A stretch of DNA of 64,000 nucleotides from Thermus brockianus (lineage in GTDB: Bacteria; Deinococcota; Deinococci; Deinococcales; Thermaceae): contig NZ_JAKEDV010000005.1 of NCBI RefSeq assembly GCF_021462505.1, positions 62,001 to 126,000 on the forward strand. The letters run 5' to 3'. The notes beneath the pieces are model-generated. The model made no database searches. It worked only from the letters and a program-made list of their open reading frames with translations, and had not been told where the DNA came from. Position numbers and translations under genes: made by a program. This document shows, piece by piece, positions 54,339-61,949 of this stretch (positions within the stretch are counted from its first letter, which is position 1; every line of letters starts with the position of its first letter).

Positions 54339-56231
54339 CTAGTCCTCCAGGTAGGTGTACCCCTGGAGTTCCCGCATGTACCGTTCCAAGAAGGCCCCCT
54401 TCTCCGCCGGGGACAAGCGGCTTTGCCGCACCAGGCGCTCCACTCCCTGGAAAAGTTCCCGGGAGGAAAACCCCATCTTCTCAATGACCTTTTCCGCTGT
54501 CTCCCCGGGGATAAAGCGCTCAATGGCAAAACCCTCCTCGTCCACCACCACGTGGGCCTCGCCCACCTGGCCGAAGAGGTTGTGGTTGCTCCCGAGGACG
54601 TCCTGGTAGGCCCCCACCAGGAAGACCCCCAGGTAGTAGGGCTCCCCGGGGCGGATGGGGTGGACGGGGAGGCTTTGCCGCACGTCGTGGAGGTCAATGA
54701 AGCGGTCTATCTTGCCGTCGGAGTCGCAGGAGATGTCCACCAAGGTGGCCTGGCGGGTGGGGGGCTCGTGGAGGCGGGAGAGGGGCACGATGGGGAAGAG
54801 CTGGTGGATGGCCCAGGCATCGGGGAGGCTTTGGAAGATGGAGAAGTTGCACACGAGCTTGTCGGCGAGGAGCTTTTCCAAGTCCTCAAACTCGTCGGGG
54901 GCGTAGGGAAGCTCCCGCACGATGCCGTATACCCGCCGGGCGATGTGGTAGAAGATCTCCTCCGCCAAGGCCCGGTCCCGCAGGGACACCAAGCCCAAAT
55001 CGTAGAGGGTTTGCAGGGTTTCCTTGTCGGCGAAGGCGTCGTGGTAGACCTCGCGGAAGTTTTTGGCGCTTAAGCTTTGCAGGCTTTCCCAAAGCTCCTT
55101 GACCAAGGGGTGGGCCTCTTCGGGCGGGGGCTCGGGGCGCTTCTCCCCCGGAGGGGTGATGACGTCAATCACCTCCAGGACGAGGACCTGGTGGTAGGCG
55201 GTTACCGCCCGCCCCGACTCCGTGACCAGGGTGGGGTGGGGTTCGCCCTGGGCCTCCACCACCTCCTTGGTCACGTAGACCAGGTCCTCGGCGTACTCGG
55301 GGAGGGTGTAGTTGGCGGAGGCGTAGAAGTTGGTCTTGGAGCCGTCGTAGTCCACGGCCAGGCCCCCGCCCAGGTTTAGGTAAGCGAGGGGCGCCCCGAG
55401 CTTCCTGAGCTGCACGTAGGTCTGGGCCGCTTCCCGCACCGCCATCTTGATGCGGCGGATGTCCGTCACCTGGCTCCCGATGTGGGCGTGGACCATGACC
55501 AGGGTGTCCAGGAGGCCTTCCTCCTTCAGGATCTCCACCGCCCGGATGATCTCCGGGGTGGTGAGGCCGAACTTGGCGTTCTCCCCCCCGGAGGCCTCCC
55601 ACTGGCCCGCCCCCTTGGCCTTGAGCTTGTAGCGGATGCCGATCTGGGGTTTCACCCCGAGCTCCTTGGAAAGCCGCACCACCCGGGGGAGCTCGGCGAA
55701 CTTCTCCAGGGTGATGACCACGTTCCGCCCAAGCTTCCGCCCCATGAGGGCCAGGCGGATGAAGTCATCGTCCTTGAAGCCGTTGGTGGTGATGAGGGCT
55801 TCTGGGGAGAGGTCCTGGGCCAGGATGAGGGCGAGCTCCGCCTTGCTCCCCGCCTCGAGGCCGTAGTGGTAGGGCCTTCCCGCCTTGGCCACCGTTTCCA
55901 GCACCAGGCGGCGCTGGTTCACCTTTACCGGGTAAACCCCCCGGTACCCCCCGGTGTAGCCGTACTTCTCCATGGCCCGGCGGAAGGCCTCGTTGAGCTC
56001 GCGGACGCGGGCCTCGAGGATCTGGGGAAAGCGGAGCACCAAGGGCAAGGGCCTCCCCTCGTCCCTCAGGGCCTCCACGATCTCCAAAAGCGAGGCGGCG
56101 GGGCCCTCGGGGCCCAAGGGGGTTACCTCCAGCTCCCCGTCCCGGCCCACGCGGAAAAACCCCGCGCCCCAGTAGGGCACCAGGTAGATCTCCTCAGCTT
56201 CTTTGGGGGAAAAGCGCCTGGCCGTCTTCAA
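54339..56231 (-). CDS. speA: Biosynthetic arginine decarboxylase
   Basis: 630 residues, PLP fold III. Converts arginine to agmatine, the entry to the Thermus polyamine route through aminopropylagmatine. The PLP Lys103 is in GVYPVKVNQRRL; HIGSQVTD and the glycine loop NLGGGLAVDYDGS follow, and the conserved substrate-site Cys lies in DISCDSDGKID. Length equals the bacterial SpeA family. Overlaps the preceding DUF72 gene by 4 bp, so it is translated with it. Confidence 0.96.
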   Translation of the reverse strand: MKTARRFSPKEAEEIYLVPYWGAGFFRVGRDGELEVTPLGPEGPAASLLEIVEALRDEGRPLPLVLRFPQILEARVRELNEAFRRAMEKYGYTGGYRGVYPVKVNQRRLVLETVAKAGRPYHYGLEAGSKAELALILAQDLSPEALITTNGFKDDDFIRLALMGRKLGRNVVITLEKFAELPRVVRLSKELGVKPQIGIRYKLKAKGAGQWEASGGENAKFGLTTPEIIRAVEILKEEGLLDTLVMVHAHIGSQVTDIRRIKMAVREAAQTYVQLRKLGAPLAYLNLGGGLAVDYDGSKTNFYASANYTLPEYAEDLVYVTKEVVEAQGEPHPTLVTESGRAVTAYHQVLVLEVIDVITPPGEKRPEPPPEEAHPLVKELWESLQSLSAKNFREVYHDAFADKETLQTLYDLGLVSLRDRALAEEIFYHIARRVYGIVRELPYAPDEFEDLEKLLADKLVCNFSIFQSLPDAWAIHQLFPIVPLSRLHEPPTRQATLVDISCDSDGKIDRFIDLHDVRQSLPVHPIRPGEPYYLGVFLVGAYQDVLGSNHNLFGQVGEAHVVVDEEGFAIERFIPGETAEKVIEKMGFSSRELFQGVERLVRQSRLSPAEKGAFLERYMRELQGYTYLED

Positions 56232-56791
56232 TCCGGGTCAACCTCCGCCCTTGAGTGTAGGGCGGAAGGCCCGGGTTGTGAAGGGCTCACGTAGAGGTAA
56301 CCCTCCCCTTCGGGCAAGGGGCCCTCCGGGTCCACCAGGTAGAGGAAAGTCCCCCCGGGCTCGTTCACCACCACCCGCCCCCGTTCCCGAAGGAGGGGAC
56401 GTAAGGGTTCGGGCGCCTGGAAGGCGAGGGGCGTGGGCCCAAGCTCCCTTTCCACCTCCTCCAGGAGGTCCAGCCAGTCCCGAAACCTCTCGGGCGGCAC
56501 CTCCTCCGGCACCCAAAGCCGCACCGCCCCCCTTTTGTCCCCGAAGAGGCGGAAGCGCCTGAGGAAGCGGCGCAAAACCCGCCTTTCCTCCCCCGAGGGG
56601 CGGAAGGCGAGGTGCTTGTGGCCAAAGACGCTAAAGCGGAAGCCCGGGGGGGCGAGGGCCCGCAGGCGGCCTATGGTCCTGGGGTCCCCCACCCGGTGCC
56701 ACCAGGAAAGCTCCACCGTGGGGAAGGCCCGGCGGTAGGCCTTGAACCCCCCGGGATACCCCTTGTAGCCCTTGAGCCCTTTAAGGAGCAC
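56228..56791 (-). CDS. Short DUF72 (YecE-like) protein
   Basis: 187 residues. Pattern YPGGFKAYRRAFPTVELSWW, then GRLRALAPPGFRFSVFGHKHLAF, is the DUF72 signature (F-x-T-V-E-x ... P-x-x-F-x-F-x-V-K). Later RVVVNEPGGTFLYL matches the end of the barrel. Typical DUF72 proteins have 240-280 residues, so this is a shortened member, lacking part of the N-terminal GxSGWxY region. Function unknown. Overlaps the hydrolase gene upstream by 11 bp and speA downstream by 4 bp. Confidence 0.75.
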   Translation of the reverse strand: MLLKGLKGYKGYPGGFKAYRRAFPTVELSWWHRVGDPRTIGRLRALAPPGFRFSVFGHKHLAFRPSGEERRVLRRFLRRFRLFGDKRGAVRLWVPEEVPPERFRDWLDLLEEVERELGPTPLAFQAPEPLRPLLRERGRVVVNEPGGTFLYLVDPEGPLPEGEGYLYVSPSQPGPSALHSRAEVDPD

Positions 56792-57494
56792 CTTCCTCCA
56801 GCCAGGCTTCCAGAAACCCCAGGCCCACCCGGGCCATGAGGGGGGTGATGGTGTGGCCCGTGCCCTCCTCCACGTACCGGGCCAGGCGGCCTTCCCCGTA
56901 GTGGGGCCTGAGCGCCTCCACCGTCTTTTCCATGCGGGCCAGGGGGACGATGAGGTCCTTGGTGCCGTGGAGGTGCAAAAGGGGGACGTTGCCGTAGGCC
57001 TCCCCCTGGAGGGCGGGAGGGGCTTGGTAGAGGGCCTCCACCCTGGGGTCCTGGATCGCCTGCCCCTGGGGGAGCTTCATGGGAAACCCCGAGCCGATGA
57101 AGGCCAGGGCCGCCCGGGGCCGGAAGCCTTCCGAAAGGAGGAGGTGGACCACGAAGGCCCCCAGGCTCCCCCCGGCGAGGAAAAGGGGAAGGCCATAGCG
57201 CCGCCTGGCCTCCTCCGCCACGGCCCAAGCCTCCTCCTTGTAGCCCAAGGCCACCTGGTAGACCTCCTCCACGTAGCGGGGGCTTTTGGCGGAAGGGGGG
57301 CTTCCCCTTTCCCCGTGCCTGGGGGCGTCAAAGGCCAGGAGCAAAAACCCCCGTTCGGCATAGCCGGGAAGGAGGGAGAGGATGTGCTCCTTGGAGCCCT
57401 GCAGGCCGTGGAGGGCGAGGAGGAGGGCCTGGGGGGTTTCGGGCACGTGGGCCAGGACGGGAAGCCCGGCCAGGGTGAGGGTTTCCTCCCGCAT
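56781..57494 (-). CDS. Alpha/beta hydrolase
   Basis: 237 residues of the alpha/beta hydrolase fold. Nucleophile elbow GGSLGA (Ser near 110) after AGGSLGAFVVHLLL, oxyanion region LALHGLQGSKE near 27-37, acid in HGTKDLIVPLARME (Asp) and His in EEGTGHTITP. No signal peptide. Resembles small dienelactone-hydrolase or esterase types; the substrate is unknown. It lies 3 bp after prs and overlaps the DUF72 gene by 11 bp. Confidence 0.88.
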   Translation of the reverse strand: MREETLTLAGLPVLAHVPETPQALLLALHGLQGSKEHILSLLPGYAERGFLLLAFDAPRHGERGSPPSAKSPRYVEEVYQVALGYKEEAWAVAEEARRRYGLPLFLAGGSLGAFVVHLLLSEGFRPRAALAFIGSGFPMKLPQGQAIQDPRVEALYQAPPALQGEAYGNVPLLHLHGTKDLIVPLARMEKTVEALRPHYGEGRLARYVEEGTGHTITPLMARVGLGFLEAWLEEGAP

Positions 57495-57497
57495 GGC

Positions 57498-58430
57498 TTA
57501 GGTGAAGAGGCTAGACACCGACTCCCCCCGGTGGATGCGCCAGATGGCCTCGGCGAAGAGGGGGGCCACGGTGAGGGTCTTGAGCTTGGGGCCTTCCTTG
57601 GGGGGGCAGGTGTCCGTGGCCGCCACCTCCTTCACCGGGCTCTTGGCGATGCGCTCCAGGGCGGGGCCCACGTAGACCCCGTGAGTGGCGGCGGCGTAGA
57701 CCTCCTTGGCCCCCGCTTGGAGGAGGGCCTCCACCGCCTCCACCAGGCTCCCGGCGGTGGAGATCTCGTCGTCCACGATGAGGGCGGTCTTCCCCGCCAC
57801 CTCCCCCACCAGCATCCGCACCCGCACCTCGGTGTCGGAAACCCGCTCCTTGTCAATGAAGGCCAAGGGCAGGCCCAGCCTGCGGGCGAGGGAGCTCGCC
57901 CGCTTGATGTCCCCGGCGTCCGGGGCCACCACCACGGCGTTTTCCAGGTCCACCCGGGTGGCGAAGTGGTTGGCGATGACGGGTTCGGCGGAGAGGTGGT
58001 CCACGGGTACCTTGAAGAAGCCGTGGACCTGGGGGGAGTGGAGGGTCATGGTGAGGACCCGGTCGGCCCCCGCCGTCTGCAGGAGGTCGGCGATGAGCCG
58101 GGCGGCGATGGAGATGCGGGGGGCGTCCTTCTTGTCGCTCCGGGCGTAGGAGAAGTAGGGGATGACGGCGGTGACCCGGGCGGCGCTGGCCCCCTTGGCG
58201 GCGTCAATCATCATGAGGAGCTCCATCAGGTGGTCCTGCACCGGCGGGGTGAGGGACTGGACGATGAAGACGTCGCCTTCCCGGAGGCTTTCCTCGTAAC
58301 GCACGAAGAGGTTGTCGTTGGCGAAGCGGATGGTGGTGCTTTTGCCCAAGGGAAGGCCCAGGGCCTCGGCGATGGCCTGGGCTAAGGGGCGGTTGGACTG
58401 GCCGGAAAAGATCAGAAGGGGGCGGTCCAT
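57498..58430 (-). CDS. prs: Ribose-phosphate pyrophosphokinase (PRPP synthase)
   Basis: 310 residues from the ATG at 58430; a TTG four codons upstream is less likely since TATCTT (58441-58446, minus, extended by TGG) would overlap it. Makes PRPP for purines, pyrimidines, His and Trp. Signatures: [16 protein letters not shown] near 36-51, [15 protein letters not shown] near 97-111 (ATP loop) and the PRPP loop [18 protein letters not shown] near 212-229. The flexible catalytic region [16 protein letters not shown] carries the expected Lys/Arg. Confidence 0.96.
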   Translation of the reverse strand: MDRPLLIFSGQSNRPLAQAIAEALGLPLGKSTTIRFANDNLFVRYEESLREGDVFIVQSLTPPVQDHLMELLMMIDAAKGASAARVTAVIPYFSYARSDKKDAPRISIAARLIADLLQTAGADRVLTMTLHSPQVHGFFKVPVDHLSAEPVIANHFATRVDLENAVVVAPDAGDIKRASSLARRLGLPLAFIDKERVSDTEVRVRMLVGEVAGKTALIVDDEISTAGSLVEAVEALLQAGAKEVYAAATHGVYVGPALERIAKSPVKEVAATDTCPPKEGPKLKTLTVAPLFAEAIWRIHRGESVSSLFT

Positions 58431-58455
58431 GCCGTCCCCCAAGATACCACGCCCC

Positions 58456-59586
58456 CTATAGCGGGGTAAGCGCCGCCTGCTTGGGCGTGGTCACCTCGGG
58501 CCCCGTGGGGTGCAGGTAGACGTTCACCTCCGTGCGCACGCCGAAGGTTTCCAGGTAAAGCCCGGGCTCCACGGTGAAGGCGAGCCCCGGCACCAGGGGG
58601 CGGAAATCGTGGGTTTCCAGGTCGTCCAGGTGGGGGCCAGACCCGTGCACCTCCTCCCCCAGGTTGTGCCCGGTGCGGTGGCGGATGTAGCCCCCGTACC
58701 CCCCTTCCAGGAGGACCTGGCGGGCCACCCGGTCCACCTCAAAGCCCTTGGGGTAGCGCCCCTTTTGGTACGCCTCCGCCACAAAGCGAAGGGCGGCCTC
58801 CCGGGCCGCCACCACCTTTTGGAAGGCCTGGTGGGCCGCCTCCGGTGCCCTAAACGCCGCCATCCAGGTGATGTCGGCGTAGACCCCGCCCGCCTCCTTG
58901 GCCCAGAGGTCCAAGAGGACCACGTCCCCCTCCCGAAGGGGCCTTTCCGTGGGGGCGTGGTGGGGATTGGCGGTGTTTTCCCCGAAGGCCACCATGGGGG
59001 GGTGGTCAAAGACGAGCCCCCTCTCCTCCAGGGCCCGGACCAGGACCCCTTGCACCGCCTTCTCCGTGGCCTCCGGGTGTTCCCGGAGGAAGCTTAGGGC
59101 GAGCTCCTTGGCGGCCACGAGCCCCGAGGCCGCCCGGCGGTGGCTTTGGAGCTTCTCCTCCCCCCAGGTCTGGAAAAGGAGGAGGAGGGGCCAGGAGGAG
59201 GCGGCCTCTAACCCCAAGCCCCGCAGGAGGTCCAAGGTGCCCCCGTCCACCCGGGAGAGGTAGGGGATGGCCCCGCCCGGGACGTACTCCAAGGCCACCC
59301 GCCGGGCTCCCTCCAGGGCCTGCCTGAGGCCCACGAGGAAGCCTTCCCAGGTGTGGTAGGTGCGCTGCCTGCCGGGCAACGGGGGGAGGAGGCTTGCCTC
59401 AATGGCGTGGCAGAGGAGGGTGGGCTCCCCCTCCCGAGGGACGAGGTAGGCCAGGCGGCGGGTGAGGTGGAGGCCGCTTAGGCCCAGGACCTCGAGGGCC
59501 ACCGGGTTGCTTTGGCCGAAGGTGTAGAGGAGCCAGCCGTCTAGCCGCTCCTCCCTTAAGGCCTCCTGGATGCGGGCAAGCTCCAT
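58456..59586 (-). CDS. Xaa-Pro peptidase, M24 family
   Basis: 376 residues from the ATG at 59586, chosen because GGAGG stands 8 nt before it; the frame stays open far upstream but that part is Pro/Arg/Gly-rich shadow. An N-terminal creatinase-like domain (1-150) precedes the pita-bread catalytic domain. Metal ligands: Asp in [10 protein letters not shown] and GVYADITW, His in [13 protein letters not shown], Glu in VEPGLYLE and RTEVNVYL. It should remove N-terminal residues before proline in the cytoplasm. Divergent from the acylase gene. Confidence 0.92.
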   Translation of the reverse strand: MELARIQEALREERLDGWLLYTFGQSNPVALEVLGLSGLHLTRRLAYLVPREGEPTLLCHAIEASLLPPLPGRQRTYHTWEGFLVGLRQALEGARRVALEYVPGGAIPYLSRVDGGTLDLLRGLGLEAASSWPLLLLFQTWGEEKLQSHRRAASGLVAAKELALSFLREHPEATEKAVQGVLVRALEERGLVFDHPPMVAFGENTANPHHAPTERPLREGDVVLLDLWAKEAGGVYADITWMAAFRAPEAAHQAFQKVVAAREAALRFVAEAYQKGRYPKGFEVDRVARQVLLEGGYGGYIRHRTGHNLGEEVHGSGPHLDDLETHDFRPLVPGLAFTVEPGLYLETFGVRTEVNVYLHPTGPEVTTPKQAALTPL

Positions 59587-59597
59587 GCCCCTATCCT

Positions 59598-59613
59598 CCC
59601 GCCTCGAGGCGGG
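59598..59613. promoter_or_regulatory. 16-bp perfect palindrome between divergent genes
   Basis: CCCGCCTC followed directly by GAGGCGGG, in the 59-bp gap between the M24 peptidase and the acylase genes. It covers the region upstream of both promoters and could be an operator. A TTTT follows on the plus side at a distance of 0 bp, so it could also be a short terminator-like hairpin. Confidence 0.35.
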
Positions 59614-59628
59614 TTTTGGGAAGCGTGG

Positions 59629-59634
59629 TATGCT
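59629..59634 (+). promoter_or_regulatory. Predicted extended -10 of acylase gene
   Basis: TGG precedes TATGCT (59629-59634), 11 nt before the ATG at 59646. Transcription would start about 4 nt before the start codon, so translation would need no Shine-Dalgarno; none is visible. Confidence 0.45.
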
Positions 59635-59645
59635 TGCCACCAAGT

Positions 59646-61949
59646 ATGAAACGCTTCTTGCGGGTTTTGGCCTGGCTCCTGGTGGGCCTGGTGGCCTTTG
59701 GGTTTTTGGGGGGCGTGGGCGGCCTCGTCTACCTTCGGGCCTCTTTGCCCCGGGTGGAGGGGCGCATGGCCCTAAAGGGGCTTTCCGCCCCGGTGGAGGT
59801 GGTGCGGGACCGGCACGGGGTGGTGCGGATAAGGGCGGGAAGCCTAAAGGACCTCTTCTTCGCCCAAGGCTTCGTCCACGCCCAGGAGAGGCTTTGGCAG
59901 ATGGAGTTCCAGAGGCGGGTGGGCCAGGGGCGCTTGAGCGAGGTCCTGGGGGAGGCCACCCTGGCCCAGGACCGGTTCCTGCGCACCTGGGGGTTTTACC
60001 AGGCGGCAAAGAGCGCCTACGAAAGGCTTTACCCCGAGGAGAAGGAGGCGGTGGACGCCTACGTGGCCGGGGTGAACGCCTTCCTGGCCTCGGGGGCCCC
60101 CTTGCCCCCCGAGTTCGCCCTCCTCGGCTTCCGCCCCGAGCCCTGGCGGGGTCCCGACGTCTTGGTCTGGGCCAAGATGATGAGCTTTGACCTCTCCGGG
60201 AACTGGGAGGAAGAGCTCCTCCGCCACCGCCTCCTCGCCCGGGGGGTGAGCCCGGAAAGGCTTTTAGAGCTCCTTCCCCCTTACCCCGAGGACGCCCCCA
60301 CCGTGCTAAGTGCCGAGGACCTGCGGCTTCCCCTAAAGCGGGAGGAGGCCCCAAGCGCCCTCCTCCGCATGGCCCCGCCCCGCTTCCTCGAGGCCAGCAA
60401 CAACTGGGTGGTTTCGGGAAGCCGTACCGCCACGGGGAAGCCCTTCCTGGCGGACGACCCCCACCTAGGCCTCCAGGCCCCTTCCCTCTGGTTCCTCATG
60501 GCCCTCGAGGCCCCCGGCTACCGGGCTATAGGCGCCTCCTTGCCCGGGGTTCCCGGCATCGTCATCGGCCGCAACGAGCGCATCGCCTGGGGGGTGACCA
60601 ACGTGGGGGCGGACGTGCAGGACCTCTACCTCCTGGAGGAGACGGGGGGCGGCTACCGCTATAGGGGCCAGGTCCTCCCCTACCGGGTGCGGGAGGAGGT
60701 GGTCCGCATCAAGGGGGGGAGGGAGGAAAGGCTTAAGGTGCGGGAAACGGTCTACGGCCCCGTGATCACCGACGCCCTAAAGGACCCCCCCAAGACCCCC
60801 ATGGCCCTCCGTTGGGTGAGCCTGGACCCGGAGGACCACATCCTCATGGCTTTCTTGGGCATTAACCGGGCTAAGAACTGGGACGAGTTTAGGAAGGCCC
60901 TGGCCCACTACTCCGCCCCTAGCCAGAACTTCGTCTACGCCGATACTGAAGGCAACATCGGCTACATCGCCCCCGGGAAGTTCCCCATCCGCAAGGAGGG
61001 GCACACGGGCATGGTCCCCGTGCCGGGAAATGGGGAGTGGGACTGGCAGGGCTACCGGAAGCCCGAGGCTTGGCCCATGGCGCTCAACCCCAAGGAGGGC
61101 CTCTTCGTCACCGCCAACCACAAGGTGACCCCCAAGGGCTTCCCCTACGCCCTCACCTACGACTGGGCCGAGCCCTACCGGGCGGAGCGCATCCTGGAAC
61201 TCCTTAAGGCCAAAGAAAAGCTCACCCTGGAGGACATGAAGGCCATCCAGCAGGACCAGAAGAGCCTCCTCTTCCGGGACTTCCGCCCGGCCCTGGAGGC
61301 CCTAAACCCCCTTTCCGAGCGGGCCCGCGCCTGGCGGGACAGGCTCCTCGCCTGGGACGGCACCATGGCGCCCGCCTCGGAGGAGGCCCTGGTCTTCGCC
61401 CTCTGGTACACGGAACTCACCCGGCTTCCCGAGCGGGAGGTGGGGGAGGCGTACTGGGACGAGCCCCGCTACCTCCTAAAGGCCCTGAAGGAGGGGGACA
61501 AGAACTGCGACCAGCCGGAAACCGAGTACCCGGAAACCTGCCTGGACTACGCCGCCTTGGCCCTGGAAAGGGCCTTGGACCGCAAGGAGGCGCTTAAGGC
61601 CAAGACCTGGGGCGAGGTCCACCGGGCCACCTTCCGCCACCTCGTCCTCACCCACACCCCCTTGCGGCGCCTTTCCGACCGCCAGGTGGCCTTCGGGGGG
61701 GACCGGTACACGGTGAGCGTGGGCCCCTTTGACCCCCAGGCCCTCACCATGGACAAGGGGCCAAGCTACCGCCAGATCGTGGACCTCTCCAACCCCGAGG
61801 GCTCCCTCTTCGTCCACCCCATGGGCCAGTCGGGCCACCCCCTCTCCCCCCACTACGCCGACCTTCTCCCCCTTTGGGCGAAGGGGGAGTACCTCCCCAT
61901 GGCCTTTGCCGGCGAGGGGAAGACCCTCCTCCTGGAGCCCGGCCGCTAG
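59646..61949 (+). CDS. Penicillin acylase family (S45) amidase
   Basis: 767 residues from the ATG at 59646. An N-terminal helix (MKRFLRVLAWLLVGLVAFGFLGGVGGLVYL) exports or anchors the protein. The alpha chain leads to the autoproteolytic site: the nucleophile Ser begins SNNWVVSGSRTATGKPFLAD, which would become the N-terminus of the beta chain. DPHLGLQAPSLWF and NERIAWGVTNVGADVQDLY follow, and the oxyanion Asn is likely in FVTANHK. Homologs hydrolyse penicillin G or acyl-homoserine lactones. The natural substrate here is unknown. The stop shares CTAG (61946-61949) with lonC. Confidence 0.92.
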   Translation: MKRFLRVLAWLLVGLVAFGFLGGVGGLVYLRASLPRVEGRMALKGLSAPVEVVRDRHGVVRIRAGSLKDLFFAQGFVHAQERLWQMEFQRRVGQGRLSEVLGEATLAQDRFLRTWGFYQAAKSAYERLYPEEKEAVDAYVAGVNAFLASGAPLPPEFALLGFRPEPWRGPDVLVWAKMMSFDLSGNWEEELLRHRLLARGVSPERLLELLPPYPEDAPTVLSAEDLRLPLKREEAPSALLRMAPPRFLEASNNWVVSGSRTATGKPFLADDPHLGLQAPSLWFLMALEAPGYRAIGASLPGVPGIVIGRNERIAWGVTNVGADVQDLYLLEETGGGYRYRGQVLPYRVREEVVRIKGGREERLKVRETVYGPVITDALKDPPKTPMALRWVSLDPEDHILMAFLGINRAKNWDEFRKALAHYSAPSQNFVYADTEGNIGYIAPGKFPIRKEGHTGMVPVPGNGEWDWQGYRKPEAWPMALNPKEGLFVTANHKVTPKGFPYALTYDWAEPYRAERILELLKAKEKLTLEDMKAIQQDQKSLLFRDFRPALEALNPLSERARAWRDRLLAWDGTMAPASEEALVFALWYTELTRLPEREVGEAYWDEPRYLLKALKEGDKNCDQPETEYPETCLDYAALALERALDRKEALKAKTWGEVHRATFRHLVLTHTPLRRLSDRQVAFGGDRYTVSVGPFDPQALTMDKGPSYRQIVDLSNPEGSLFVHPMGQSGHPLSPHYADLLPLWAKGEYLPMAFAGEGKTLLLEPGR

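Noticed and set aside
59587-60354. N-terminal extension of the M24 peptidase frame
   Set aside because: The added part is Pro/Arg/Gly-rich, lies opposite the acylase gene, and the ATG at 59586 has a well-placed ribosome site.
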